Shown: in pieces, positions 8,572-18,025 of the stretch
How positions within the stretch are numbered: position 1 is the stretch's first letter
Layout: each line of letters begins with the position of its first letter
Source of the DNA: an uncultured Ignavibacteria bacterium
GTDB lineage: Bacteria; Bacteroidota; Ignavibacteria; Kapaibacteriales; UBA2268
Assembly (NCBI GenBank): GCA_903862655.1
Contig: CAIOZA010000058.1
Location: 1-55,985, forward strand
Direction of reading: 5' to 3'
Length of the DNA stretch: 55,985 nucleotides
Notes under the pieces: generated by a model
What the model was told of the DNA's origin: nothing
What the model saw: only the letters and a program-made list of their open reading frames with translations
The model's database searches: none
Position numbers and translations under genes: made by a program

Positions 8572-9870
8572 TTATACTTTCTGCAGTCTCTCTCCGAGTA
8601 CGGTGTCTTCAAGCATCTTAAGCAGTTTTATTTTGTATGGTTTGATTTCGATATCAGATTCAGCAGGAAACTCAACTCTAACATAGTTCTCGGTCCAGCC
8701 GGCCCAATGTCCGGTTTCTGGATTATAGTCTTCGGGAATAACCGAAAGGACAATTCCCGTCTGAGATTCGGAAAACTCTCTTTTCTTCGTTTCTGATAGT
8801 TTTCTGAGCTCCATTGTCCGGGACTTTCTAGTGTCCGATGCGACCTTGCCAGGCATTGATTCTGCCGGTGTTCCCGATCTCTCTGAATAAGTAAAAGCAT
8901 GTATATAAGAAATTGGCAGACTTTTGAGTAAGTCTAAGGTTTCCGAAAAATGTCTGTCGGTTTCTCCAGGGAAGCCGGAAATCACATCGACGCCGATAGA
9001 GAGATGCGGAATCTGTTGCTTTATCATCAGTATTTGGTCACGGAAGAAATCAGCATTGTATCTTCGTTTCATTAGTGCCAATATCTCAGGAGAACCGCTT
9101 TGAAGAGGGATGTGCAAATGAGGGCAAATCGTTTTTGAATTTTTGATTATCTTCAATAGTTCAGGCTTTATCAGGTTTGGCTCAATCGAGGATATTCTGA
9201 TTCTCTGCTTCAGTCCAGCTTCGTCCAGGAATCTGATAACGTCAGTGAAATTCTCTCCCGTTGGAGCCATGTATTCGCCCAGGTTTACACCGGATAATAT
9301 TATTTCATACTGCTCGGCGTTGTTCAACTGGATGAATCTGCTTTTGAGTTCGTCGAAATCCATCGAACGGCTTCCGCCTCTTGCAGCCGGAATTGTGCAG
9401 TAAGTGCATGGGTAGTCGCAACCGTCCTGCAGCTTCATGAATATTCGAGTGCGGCTTTCGTTATCCTCCGATGTAGCTGTGTGGAACGGCAAATCTTTCA
9501 GGTCTGACACAAAGATTTCAGGTTTGTGCTTTCTGGATATTGAATCGATGTAGTCAACAACGGCAAACTTGTCTTTTATACCGAAAACGGCATCTACTCC
9601 TTCGATTTGTGCAATTTCATCCGGTTTCAGCTGGGCATAGCATCCAAGAACTCCGACGAAAGCCTCGGGACTAAGCCTGAGAGCACGACGGATTATCTTG
9701 CGAGCATCGCTGTCGGCATGATTGGTAACAGTGCAGGTATTGATTATCACAGCATCTGTTTGCTCACCAAAGCTTACGGTAGAATGACCCTTCTCTTCGA
9801 GCCGCTTTTGTATTTCAGATATTTCGGCGAAGTTAACCTTGCAGCCGATATTATAATATGATATTTTCAA
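8572..9870 (-). CDS. mtaB: tRNA (t6A37) methylthiotransferase MtaB
   Basis: This 432-residue protein has the methylthiotransferase layout. An N-terminal UPF0004 domain carries cysteines C10, C46 and C77 for one [4Fe-4S] cluster; a radical-SAM domain carries C151, C155 and C158 (CDYPCTYC) for the second; a C-terminal TRAM-like region follows. MtaB converts t6A to ms2t6A at position 37 of tRNAs reading ANN codons. The ARGGSRS stretch after the radical-SAM cysteines fits MtaB better than MiaB or RimO. The start must be the TTG at 9870, because a stop codon lies two codons upstream and the first beta strand (KISYYNIGCKVN) is needed. Confidence 0.92.
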   Translation of the reverse strand: MKISYYNIGCKVNFAEISEIQKRLEEKGHSTVSFGEQTDAVIINTCTVTNHADSDARKIIRRALRLSPEAFVGVLGCYAQLKPDEIAQIEGVDAVFGIKDKFAVVDYIDSISRKHKPEIFVSDLKDLPFHTATSEDNESRTRIFMKLQDGCDYPCTYCTIPAARGGSRSMDFDELKSRFIQLNNAEQYEIILSGVNLGEYMAPTGENFTDVIRFLDEAGLKQRIRISSIEPNLIKPELLKIIKNSKTICPHLHIPLQSGSPEILALMKRRYNADFFRDQILMIKQQIPHLSIGVDVISGFPGETDRHFSETLDLLKSLPISYIHAFTYSERSGTPAESMPGKVASDTRKSRTMELRKLSETKKREFSESQTGIVLSVIPEDYNPETGHWAGWTENYVRVEFPAESDIEIKPYKIKLLKMLEDTVLGERLQKV

Positions 9871-9942
9871 TGTTTATGGAAATTTGTTAAATCAAAGATG
9901 TTTATACGTTAAAGAATTGATATTATTAGAAATTATATCAGT

Positions 9943-12084
9943 CTACAATTTCACAAACTTACTGACTCTATCCCCAATCTGCACAAAATACATGCCCGGA
10001 GCTAAGCCGGAGACATTTATTCTAACTCCCTCCCCACTTGTGGAGAGCGTTGGGGTGAGGTCGCAGTTCTGTCCGAAAATGTTATATATTTTAATACCCA
10101 CACCCCGTGACCCCCTCTCAAGAGGTGGATAAGATATTTCTATGAAATCGGAGGCAGGATTGGGGGAGATAAAGCTATATGATTCATAACTTTTAGGCTC
10201 TTCAATATCTGTTAAATTTAATTTTGATGTAACAATAGCTCCGTCATCACCAACTACCCAACAAGTACCATCCTCCATTAATTCTACACTAAAGAAATTC
10301 TTGTCATTTTCATTGAGTGAGTTCTCTGTCCAATTTTTTCCACCATCATCTGTGCAGAATATCATTCCATCTTCACCAACAAAAATTCCTCTTTTTTCAT
10401 CAGAAAATTTTATATCAAGAATTGCATTGCTCTTATTAATTCCACGCTGCCATGTTTTTCCTCCATCCACAGTTTTATATAGGCTATACCCCTCAACACC
10501 CCAACCTTGATAGGGATTAATAAAAAATAATCGAGAAAAGAAATAATTTTCTTCATTTGTAAAAATCAACTCCCAGTTGTTACCTTCGTCTGTGGTTTTG
10601 AATAGATTTCGTCCTATATTCGCCCAACCAATTTTATTATTAAGAAAAAATATTTTGTTTTCTTCTAAGTAATTTCCATCAGGACGTCTCTGATAATTCC
10701 AGCTATTCCCACCATCAGTTGTATGCATTATGCAACCCTGCTTGTCTATTGTCCAGCAATTGTCCTTGTCAGGTTGAGAAAAATCAGAAATTTTACCACT
10801 GAATCCAAAGCATCTCCATGTAAAACCGCTATCATTGCTAACAAATAATTTTGTTTCCCATTCATCCCCATTATATTCCCAACCTCCACCTAATAGATAC
10901 CCAGTAGATTCATCGCCAAAATTAACTTTATTAAAAGAATAGCCAGAATAATCATTATTATTACATTCGATCTTGGAAATACCATACCATTTTTCTCCTT
11001 TGTTTAAAGTGTAATAGACTCCACCTTCTGCGGTAAGAAAGCCTTTATTTTCATTTATAAAATCAATACATCTAATTGAACCAAATTTTCCTTTTTGGTT
11101 TACAGTATTTGTTCTCTCCTTTTTGATTATCAGTCCATGTGAACCGCACAGAATAAAATCATTTCTTTTGAAAATATAAGCTGATGAAAATTCATAGTCA
11201 TAATTGTACCATGATTGATTTGTATAATCCATTAACCACCAATTCAAACCTCCATCACTTGTCATCAATGCACCATGATCATTTTCAGTAATAATACCGT
11301 TTTTAGGATCTGAGAAATGTATTCCTTTCAAATTAAGATCTTTATAATCAAGTGCCACAGTTCCCCAGTTGTTTCCTCTGTCAGTTGTCTTAAGTAAACT
11401 ATTATAATCTCCCGTAGTCCAGCCAATGGAATCATTAACAAAATAAATTGAGTTAAGATAATGAGGTGTTGTTTCTTTCTTTGACCAAGTCAGACCACCA
11501 TCGGTTGTGCGATAAATGTATCCATAATAAAATCCATTAGAAGTCACTCCGCTACCACAAGCAAATCCATTTAAAGTATCCAAAAATTTATTGGAATTAA
11601 TTGTTAATTGTTCACCATTTATTTTACTTTGAAATGTCGAAATATATTTCCAGGTTTTACCACCATCAGAAGTACGATAAAAAGTATAGTCATACCAACT
11701 AGAACTTGATAAGAAGCCATCTTTAGCATTAATAAATTGTACAGTTCCACCAAGTGTGTCATTCATAATTTCCCAAGTTTCTCCACAATCAGTTGTTTTT
11801 AGTAATTTGGAGTCAATCGACATCCAACCGGTTGACTGATTTTGAAAATACAGACTTGAAATATAATTATGTTTGAAGTTAATTTCAACTTTTTTCCAAA
11901 TATTACCTTTATCAGTTGTCTTGTAAATATCTTTCATTCCACGAATGAATCCTGTTGTTGAATCCACAAATGTAGTCTGGTAGAGATCATTCCAAGACGG
12001 GTAAGGATTTATCCATTTCCAATCAAGATGTTGGCTTTCCGCAACGGAAATCAATAACAAGCATACAAGTATTATCTTTTTCAT
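9943..12084 (-). CDS. Secreted Ycf48/BNR-like beta-propeller protein with T9SS sorting domain
   Basis: A signal peptide starts at the ATG at 12084 (MKKIILVCLLLISVAES); an in-frame ATG at 12108 would add eight residues and is less likely. About 12 repeats carry the signature TTDGG/TSDGG followed by tryptophan (for example TTDGGNSWNYQ), as in Ycf48, BNR and sortilin-type propellers. Such proteins are generally binding or surface proteins; the ligand is unknown. The C-terminus is a T9SS type A domain (SPNPASDFIEIS to SKFVKL) with two palindrome-derived inserts. Its sorting-domain DNA is nearly identical to that of the upstream neighbour on the same strand. The gene is AT-rich compared with mtaB. 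Confidence 0.85.
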   Translation of the reverse strand: MKKIILVCLLLISVAESQHLDWKWINPYPSWNDLYQTTFVDSTTGFIRGMKDIYKTTDKGNIWKKVEINFKHNYISSLYFQNQSTGWMSIDSKLLKTTDCGETWEIMNDTLGGTVQFINAKDGFLSSSSWYDYTFYRTSDGGKTWKYISTFQSKINGEQLTINSNKFLDTLNGFACGSGVTSNGFYYGYIYRTTDGGLTWSKKETTPHYLNSIYFVNDSIGWTTGDYNSLLKTTDRGNNWGTVALDYKDLNLKGIHFSDPKNGIITENDHGALMTSDGGLNWWLMDYTNQSWYNYDYEFSSAYIFKRNDFILCGSHGLIIKKERTNTVNQKGKFGSIRCIDFINENKGFLTAEGGVYYTLNKGEKWYGISKIECNNNDYSGYSFNKVNFGDESTGYLLGGGWEYNGDEWETKLFVSNDSGFTWRCFGFSGKISDFSQPDKDNCWTIDKQGCIMHTTDGGNSWNYQRRPDGNYLEENKIFFLNNKIGWANIGRNLFKTTDEGNNWELIFTNEENYFFSRLFFINPYQGWGVEGYSLYKTVDGGKTWQRGINKSNAILDIKFSDEKRGIFVGEDGMIFCTDDGGKNWTENSLNENDKNFFSVELMEDGTCWVVGDDGAIVTSKLNLTDIEEPKSYESYSFISPNPASDFIEISYPPLERGSRGVGIKIYNIFGQNCDLTPTLSTSGEGVRINVSGLAPGMYFVQIGDRVSKFVKL

Positions 12085-12123
12085 AATATTTTTTTCGAAA
12101 TTTGTCACAACTAATATTATAAT

Positions 12124-12150
12124 GACACATCAAAACGCAAAACGTCTCAC
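12124..12150. repeat. 27-bp exact direct repeat, copy 1
   Basis: The 27 bases from 12124 are identical to 13225-13251. Here they cover the last codons and stop of the T9SS gene 12130-13185 (encoding VRRFAF and stop). Confidence 0.9.
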
Positions 12151-13185
12151 AAATTTCCCGACTCTATCCCCAATTTGCACCAAATACATACCCGGTGACA
12201 AGCCGGAGACATCTATTCTAACTCCCTCCCCACTTGTGGAGAGCGTTGGGGTGAGGTCGCAGTTCTGTCCGAAAATGTTATATATTTTAATACCCACACC
12301 CCCTGACCCCCTCTCAAGAGGGGGATAAGATATTTCTATGAAATCGGAGGCGGGGTTGGGGGAGATGGAAAGATCTTTACTTTCATTGTAATTCGTTATT
12401 GAAGTAACAACTAAAGATGAAACTATATTAGATGGAGGCGCACAACCTGCTTTAGTTTGATAATAGTAATTTTCTCCTAAAACAGCTGAATTATCAATAA
12501 ATGTAGTATCAACTTTATAACTTAACTCATAAGGAGAACTTTTAGGAGAACACTGGATTTTTCCAATATTTTCAAATATTGTATCATGTAAAAGTTTTCT
12601 ATAAATACTAATTTCGGGAGCACCTCCCTCACACCATGACTGCTGTCTTTCAGTATAGATCTTTAGTTTAGGGTATGGATTGTTTTCAAGCATTATTGTA
12701 TTTAGCTTAAAAGCCTCCAAATAGCTTGATGGGAAGACGTAATTTAAATATTTAACATTGCTTGATTTACTTGATAAAAAGTATTTTTCAATTTCAGAAA
12801 CATTCTGATAATCATAAAAATAGATTGAATTGTGATTAATCGCAGAATAATCATCAAATTGATAAATTCCAAAATCTCCGAACTTCTTGGCTAATTCTTT
12901 AAAAAAAACTTTCATTCCAATAAGAGATGTATCTAGATTTTTCCATGTTGAGTCAATATCTTTTGATTCAAGACCGAGAAAGATCTCAAAAAAAATCTCA
13001 TTATAGTAAAAGTCAAACATTTGATTTAAAATAGTTAAATTACATGTGTCTATCCGGCTTTCAGATCTATTAAAATATCCTTTGCTTGGACAATGTGGAG
13101 GTTTAATAATACAGCTATCGTTTCCAGCATTCATACTACCGGATAAATTTACAACAAGCAAAGCAATTAATAATATCTTTTTCAT
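12130..13185 (-). CDS. Secreted protein of unknown function with T9SS sorting domain
   Basis: A signal peptide begins at the ATG at 13185 (MKKILLIALLVVNLSGS). The body (about residues 25-270) matches no family I recognise. It has scattered cysteines, including CEGGAPEI and AGCAPP. The last 80 or so residues form a T9SS sorting domain, almost identical at the DNA level to that of the downstream gene, but ending KFVRRFAF instead of SKFVKL. The 5' flanking regions of the two genes are also similar at a constant offset of 1101 bp, which points to local segmental duplication followed by replacement of the body of one gene. Confidence 0.75.
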   Translation of the reverse strand: MKKILLIALLVVNLSGSMNAGNDSCIIKPPHCPSKGYFNRSESRIDTCNLTILNQMFDFYYNEIFFEIFLGLESKDIDSTWKNLDTSLIGMKVFFKELAKKFGDFGIYQFDDYSAINHNSIYFYDYQNVSEIEKYFLSSKSSNVKYLNYVFPSSYLEAFKLNTIMLENNPYPKLKIYTERQQSWCEGGAPEISIYRKLLHDTIFENIGKIQCSPKSSPYELSYKVDTTFIDNSAVLGENYYYQTKAGCAPPSNIVSSLVVTSITNYNESKDLSISPNPASDFIEISYPPLERGSGGVGIKIYNIFGQNCDLTPTLSTSGEGVRIDVSGLSPGMYLVQIGDRVGKFVRRFAF

Positions 13186-13224
13186 AATAACTTTTTCTAA
13201 AATTGTCACACCCGTATATACTAA

Positions 13225-13251
13225 GACACATCAAAACGCAAAACGTCTCAC
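13225..13251. repeat. 27-bp exact direct repeat, copy 2: remnant of a T9SS gene end
   Basis: Identical to 12124-12150 but with no gene attached; upstream on the minus strand the similarity stops. It looks like the leftover tail of a third, deleted sorting-domain gene. The rest of the 13186-13359 gap holds nothing recognisable. Confidence 0.8.
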
Positions 13252-13359
13252 GGATTTTGAAAATAGTCTGTAGCGTTGCTTTGGTTGCTAAGTTTCAGTT
13301 ATTGAAGAAAATGTGGTTTTTTGAGAAAAATCGATGTTTTCTCAGTTACAAAATTCTAA

Positions 13360-13749
13360 CTAATCCCAAATAATTTCAAGATCCTTAATTTTACTAAATT
13401 GTGAATCACTTGTTATTATTGGTATTCCTAACCACAGAGCACTTGCAATTATTATTCTGTCATGCAGTTCATAGAATTGAATTTGTGAAGCAGTCTTGAT
13501 AATCTCGAGATTTAAGTCAATGATCTGATAACCGGAAGTCTCAGCAATAATGGAAAAAGTTTTCTGTAGGTCAATTCCAATGCGATTTTTTTCAGAAAGA
13601 TACATAATTTCCATTAATGAAATCACAGAAATAGCAAATTCAGTATCGGATTTCTCGACAGAATTTAATATTTCCAGTGCTTTCTTACCGATTTTACCTG
13701 AATTTGAAAAATGCCGGATTATGGTAACGGTATCAAGTAAAAAGATCAT
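13360..13749 (-). CDS. VapC-like PIN-domain toxin
   Basis: This 129-residue protein has the PIN-domain acidic residues in the expected order: D6 (FLLDT), E47 (LMEIMYL), D97 (LHDRIIIASA) and D115 (TSDSQF). VapC toxins are Mg2+-dependent ribonucleases that cut tRNA or rRNA when released from their antitoxin. Its start overlaps the end of the upstream small gene by 4 nt (ATGA), the usual coupling of toxin-antitoxin pairs. Confidence 0.88.
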   Translation of the reverse strand: MIFLLDTVTIIRHFSNSGKIGKKALEILNSVEKSDTEFAISVISLMEIMYLSEKNRIGIDLQKTFSIIAETSGYQIIDLNLEIIKTASQIQFYELHDRIIIASALWLGIPIITSDSQFSKIKDLEIIWD

Positions 13750-13985
13750 ATCTTTTTGTTGTTAAGATGTTCGACTAAACCAGCTCTTAGTTGTCTGATT
13801 ACGTTTTCGAGGTCTATTCCATCGAATTTAACATCGGACCAGATTCCGGCTAAACTCTTCTTTGCATTCTTATGATAATCACTATTATTCTCTCTTGCAA
13901 AAGAAATTAGTTTTTCTAATTCCTGAATATTAAATTGAGGAATTAGATTTGATAGTTCTATTTGCTTTAATGATAATAAATTCAT
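13746..13985 (-). CDS. Putative antitoxin partner of the PIN toxin
   Basis: The 79-residue protein precedes the PIN gene and overlaps it by 4 nt. Its C-terminal half (LAGIWSDVKFDGIDLENVIRQLR) resembles toxin-binding tails of antitoxins paired with PIN toxins, where a tryptophan-containing stretch is followed by an E..I..LR helix. I see no clear DNA-binding motif in the N-terminal half. The function is inferred mainly from gene order and overlap. Confidence 0.72.
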   Translation of the reverse strand: MNLLSLKQIELSNLIPQFNIQELEKLISFARENNSDYHKNAKKSLAGIWSDVKFDGIDLENVIRQLRAGLVEHLNNKKI

Positions 13986-14172
13986 AAATCACTCTTAATG
14001 TTTAATTTAAATGACTAATACTTTTATTATTTATTTTGAGTTAATTAGAATCAAAATGGAGATTTTCTAATAAATATTATTTGTAGCAAATCTTGTTGAA
14101 AAGTTTGGCTGTCCCGTCTCTAAATATTCAGTAAATTTGATTGATTGATAATATTTATTTTGATGTTTCCTT

Positions 14173-16677
14173 ATGTTTGTCCGTATTGCGCTACCATTGC
14201 CGATTGATAAATACTTTACCTATTCTCTGCCTGATGATTCTTGTCAGGGTGAGGTAATAGGAAGACGTGCGCTCGTTCCCTTTGGTAAGAGGCAACTTAC
14301 AGGCATCATCACTGCCATTCAGGATGAAATAGGTCCCGATGAAAAGATTCGTCCAATTAGCGAACTGCTCGATGATGAGCCTCTGTTCACAAAGGACATG
14401 CTCGGAATAACGCGCTGGATTGCCGACTATTATATCTGCTCGCATGGCGAGGCTCTGAAAGCAGCTCTGCCTGCCGGGATGTCACCCAAAACCGTTCTCC
14501 GAATCAATCTCAACAGGGAAATTACCGAAGATGAACTGGCATCGATGCAGAAATCTGCTCCCAAACGTGCGGCTCTTCTGAAGCTCATTCTCGGGCATAA
14601 AGATAATATTACTGTCGATTTCCTGCAGAACGAACTCAGGGCTCAGTCTGTTTCCGATCAGCTGGATGCCCTAGTCCAGATGAACATGATTACGATTACA
14701 TCAGGACTGACAAAGCAATCGGAGCATAAGACACAAAAGGCTCTGCGGATACCTCAATCGATTTACGAATCAGAAACAGCCATGAAAGATATGCTTGATG
14801 AGCTGGACAAGAAGAATCAGAGACATTCTTCGCTGATGTCCTATGTATATCTCAATCAGATGAACGGCAAATCTTCGCTCGTAACCGAGACTTTGAAGGA
14901 GCTTAATCTATCTGTTTCTATGGTATCTACTCTCACTAAGAAGGGATACCTCGAAGTAAATGATGAGCGCGTTGACCGAAATCAGCCCGGGGAGACTACT
15001 TTAGCCGTTCGCGACGAATCAATACTCGATCTGACCGATCAGCAAAGCCACTGCGTCGAGCAGATACTTTCCAGTTTCGAAAGCGGTGATTCAAAGCCGT
15101 TTCTGATTCATGGAGTAACGGGCAGCGGAAAGACACTTGTCTATATGCACATAATCCGGCACATCATCAACGCAGGAAAAACAGTGTTAATGTTGGTTCC
15201 GGAGATTTCACTCACTCCTCAGATGATAGACAGATTCAGAATTGTGTTCGGAGATAGTATTACGGCTCTTCACAGCAAAATGTCTGATGGTGAAAGATAC
15301 GACGCATGGAGACGCATCCACAGCGACGAAACGCAAATTGTCATTGGCGCAAGATCGGCTATTTTTTCTCCGCTGAACAATCTCGGACTTATAATAGTGG
15401 ACGAAGAGCACGAGGGATCTTATAAACAGGATGATCCATCACCGCGTTACAATGCCCGCGACGTGGCAATAGTTAGAGGTAAGACCGAAAATGCCTTAGT
15501 GATTCTCGGATCTGCAACACCATCGATAGAATCCAGATATAATGCCGAAACAGGAAGATATAGATTATTAGAAATTCGTTCCAGAGCAGACGGAGCAGAA
15601 TTACCACAAATCATTTTAGTTGACAAAACGACCTCCCTAAAATCCGGCCAAATGATTGGCAGCTTCTCAAAGCAGATGATTAATGCAGTAATCGAACGTC
15701 TGGAACGCAAGGAGGGAACGATCCTATTCCACAACAGACGAGGATTCGCTTCGTATATGGAGTGTCCAGACTGCGCTTATGTGCCTATGTGCAAGAATTG
15801 TGATGTCTCGATGACTCAGCACAAGTCGAAGAACCAGCTACGGTGCCACTACTGCGGATATACTACCAATATCCACAAGGCTTGCCCTGCGTGCGGTCAT
15901 CCCGAACTGAAGGAAGTCGGAGCAGGCACTCAGCGTGTCGAAGATGAACTAATGGATATTCTTCGTTCAGAGAGTTACAATCCGATAGTTCAGAGAGTTG
16001 ACCTTGATACGACATCGAAGCGTGGCTCTTTGCGTAGAATATTAACAGCGTTCGCGGAAGGATCAATAGATATACTCGTTGGCACTCAGATGGTTGCCAA
16101 GGGTTTGGACTTTGAGCGAGTTACTCTAGTAGGGGTAGTCAATGCAGATGTACAGTTGTTTCTACCGGATTTCCGGGCAACCGAACGGACTTACCAGCTT
16201 TTAACTCAGGTTTCCGGCAGAGCCGGAAGGTCGGCTTCAAAGCCGGGTGAGGTTTATATCCAGACTTCACATCCAAGGAGTGTGGCACTCGAAGCCGTGA
16301 TGGTAGGATCGTACCATCCTTTCTACAAAGCAGAGCTGGATACACGCAGAGATTCACTCTATCCTCCATTTGTGAGATTCATCTGCATAGAGATTTCGGG
16401 AAAGGATATGAAGAAGGTGAACTATCATGCAAAAACATTTAGCAGGATGATAAAGCCCCATTCTTCATTTGTTATAATGGGACCGTCACAACCACTTATA
16501 CCGAGATTGCGAAATCTCTGGCGTGAAGTTATTATCATAAAGAGTATCAAATCTAAGGATCCATCGGGTAAAATCTTCCGAAAAGCTTTGGCAGATGCCA
16601 GAGCCGAATACTCAGCAAAACACAGCACTTCAGCAATCAGATTAAAAATTGACGTTGATGCCTATAACTCAATCTAA
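14173..16677 (+). CDS. priA: Primosomal replication restart helicase PriA
   Basis: This 834-residue protein is a complete PriA. The N-terminal DNA-binding domain (about 1-110) recognises fork 3' ends. Walker A is GVTGSGKT (314-321) and the DEEH box is at 410-413. Eight zinc-binding cysteines lie at C531, C534, C540, C543, C558, C561, C571 and C574, inserted between the helicase lobes as in the family. Motif VI region QVSGRAGR is present. PriA reloads the replicative helicase at stalled forks. The ATG at 14173 is the first in frame. The 3' end overlaps the convergent M50-like gene by 4 nt. Confidence 0.97.
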   Translation: MFVRIALPLPIDKYFTYSLPDDSCQGEVIGRRALVPFGKRQLTGIITAIQDEIGPDEKIRPISELLDDEPLFTKDMLGITRWIADYYICSHGEALKAALPAGMSPKTVLRINLNREITEDELASMQKSAPKRAALLKLILGHKDNITVDFLQNELRAQSVSDQLDALVQMNMITITSGLTKQSEHKTQKALRIPQSIYESETAMKDMLDELDKKNQRHSSLMSYVYLNQMNGKSSLVTETLKELNLSVSMVSTLTKKGYLEVNDERVDRNQPGETTLAVRDESILDLTDQQSHCVEQILSSFESGDSKPFLIHGVTGSGKTLVYMHIIRHIINAGKTVLMLVPEISLTPQMIDRFRIVFGDSITALHSKMSDGERYDAWRRIHSDETQIVIGARSAIFSPLNNLGLIIVDEEHEGSYKQDDPSPRYNARDVAIVRGKTENALVILGSATPSIESRYNAETGRYRLLEIRSRADGAELPQIILVDKTTSLKSGQMIGSFSKQMINAVIERLERKEGTILFHNRRGFASYMECPDCAYVPMCKNCDVSMTQHKSKNQLRCHYCGYTTNIHKACPACGHPELKEVGAGTQRVEDELMDILRSESYNPIVQRVDLDTTSKRGSLRRILTAFAEGSIDILVGTQMVAKGLDFERVTLVGVVNADVQLFLPDFRATERTYQLLTQVSGRAGRSASKPGEVYIQTSHPRSVALEAVMVGSYHPFYKAELDTRRDSLYPPFVRFICIEISGKDMKKVNYHAKTFSRMIKPHSSFVIMGPSQPLIPRLRNLWREVIIIKSIKSKDPSGKIFRKALADARAEYSAKHSTSAIRLKIDVDAYNSI

Positions 16678-17378
16678 TCCTTCTTCAGAACAGACTTCAA
16701 CGATGAGTAAATCATCAGCAGAGACAATAAAAGAATAGACACAGCCCAAAACCAATGCGGAAGAAGGAGATTTTGAGCGATTACTCCTGTATCCGAACTG
16801 AAAGAACTGCCTGCTACTACCCCACCACTAGAGAAGAGATAGCCAATGCTGAGGTAAAGACTTGTGAAAGCCTGTATAGCTAGGAACTGTATTGTCAGTG
16901 TCTGAATTCGTTCACTTCCTTTATAGGCGATAAAAAGAGTAATTATCCCAAAAATTGAAATTATTATCACTCCAAATAAAGATCTGATCCATATCAGAGA
17001 AGAAATAACCTGAAAGAAACCCAGGATATAAAGAGAAATTCTAGATACTTTCTGATTCTTTGAAGCAAGCAGCAGTAATGATCCGGCAGTAGTCGGACCT
17101 AGCGGACCGCCAGCGGCGACCATAGCGTTTCCGATAGGACCAAGGAATAGACCTCCGCTGTGATAAGCAAGACCGGATCCATCTGCAAAAAGCTCCAACT
17201 TGTGGAAACTGCCTCCCATTGCGATTGCCATTAAACCATGACTCATCTCGTGGAACCAAGTACCGAGTATTATGAAAGGATAAAGCACATATCTGCCAAA
17301 CGGCATATTGAACAGCACGACTGTCAAAACAGCGAATATCATCAGAAAGATTAAGGATCGGTTATTGTTTTGTTTCAT
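16674..17378 (-). CDS. M50B-like membrane metalloprotease
   Basis: The 234-residue protein has about six hydrophobic segments. HEMSH at residues 43-47 (WFHEMSHGLMAIAMGG) is the HExxH zinc motif of peptidase M50, here of the M50B-like group found in many bacteria. A glycine-rich stretch GPIGNAMVAAGGPLGP at about 80-95 is typical of these proteins. The substrate is unknown; relatives cleave transmembrane segments. It converges on priA, with the last 4 nt shared. No T-run terminator separates them. Confidence 0.82.
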   Translation of the reverse strand: MKQNNNRSLIFLMIFAVLTVVLFNMPFGRYVLYPFIILGTWFHEMSHGLMAIAMGGSFHKLELFADGSGLAYHSGGLFLGPIGNAMVAAGGPLGPTTAGSLLLLASKNQKVSRISLYILGFFQVISSLIWIRSLFGVIIISIFGIITLFIAYKGSERIQTLTIQFLAIQAFTSLYLSIGYLFSSGGVVAGSSFSSDTGVIAQNLLLPHWFWAVSILLLSLLMIYSSLKSVLKKD

Positions 17379-17530
17379 TTGTGTTGTGTGTTAAGTTCTT
17401 ATAACCTAAAATAGGTTATCCAAATTTAGCAACTTAAAAACAAAAAAAGAAATAAATTAAGAGGAAGTAATATCATTGATCGGAGATTAATTCGTCACAA
17501 CCATTAAGAATATAATTATTAGGAAGAAAA

Positions 17531-17755
17531 ATGAATACAGTATTTTATAAAATAATATTTGAACCGCAGGAAGAAGGCGGTTTTACAGTGTATGCACCTA
17601 AATTGCCCGGTTGTGTATCCGAGGGTGAAAGCTACGAAGAAGCTTATAATAATATACAGGATGCAATTCAACTATACGTAAATACTCAAAAAGAGAGAAA
17701 CATACAGATTGTTCCAGATGACACACATATTTCTGAAATTGGAATTATGGTATGA
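17531..17755 (+). CDS. hicB: HicB-family antitoxin
   Basis: The 74-residue protein has the HicB-like partial RNase H fold signature, GGFTVYAPKLPGCVSEG followed by SYEEAYNNIQDAI. It should neutralise the HicA encoded right after it (4-nt overlap). There is no C-terminal DNA-binding domain, so this is the short HicB form. AGGAAG lies 5 nt before the ATG. Confidence 0.9.
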   Translation: MNTVFYKIIFEPQEEGGFTVYAPKLPGCVSEGESYEEAYNNIQDAIQLYVNTQKERNIQIVPDDTHISEIGIMV

Positions 17756-17973
17756 GTAGTAATATCCCAATTCTTACGTCCAAAGAGATTGAGAAAATAT
17801 TATTGAGAATAGGCTTTATATTCTACCGGCAAACAGGAAGTCACAGGATTTTCGTAATGGATGAATATCAGGTTGTGGTTCCACACCATAATAGAGATCT
17901 CAAAAAAGGGACTATAATGCAGATTATTAAGGGTACTGGTTTATCATTAGATGAATTCAAAGCATATCTCTAA
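17752..17973 (+). CDS. hicA: HicA-family toxin (mRNA interferase)
   Basis: The 73-residue protein is a standard-length HicA. It contains QTGSHRIF with the catalytic histidine H31, and VVVPHHNRDLKKGTIMQIIKGTG, the typical C-terminal half of the double-stranded-RNA-binding-like fold. HicA cuts mRNA when free of HicB. The order here is antitoxin first, the reverse of the classical hicAB order but common in this subfamily. Confidence 0.92.
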   Translation: MSSNIPILTSKEIEKILLRIGFIFYRQTGSHRIFVMDEYQVVVPHHNRDLKKGTIMQIIKGTGLSLDEFKAYL

Positions 17974-18025
17974 TTCATATTCTAAATACTTCTTTCATTG
18001 TCTATATGTTGTAAATCGAAGAATT

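Noticed and set aside
8509-8796. Plus-strand frame over the end of mtaB
   Set aside because: It overlaps the conserved C-terminus of MtaB and has no family features.
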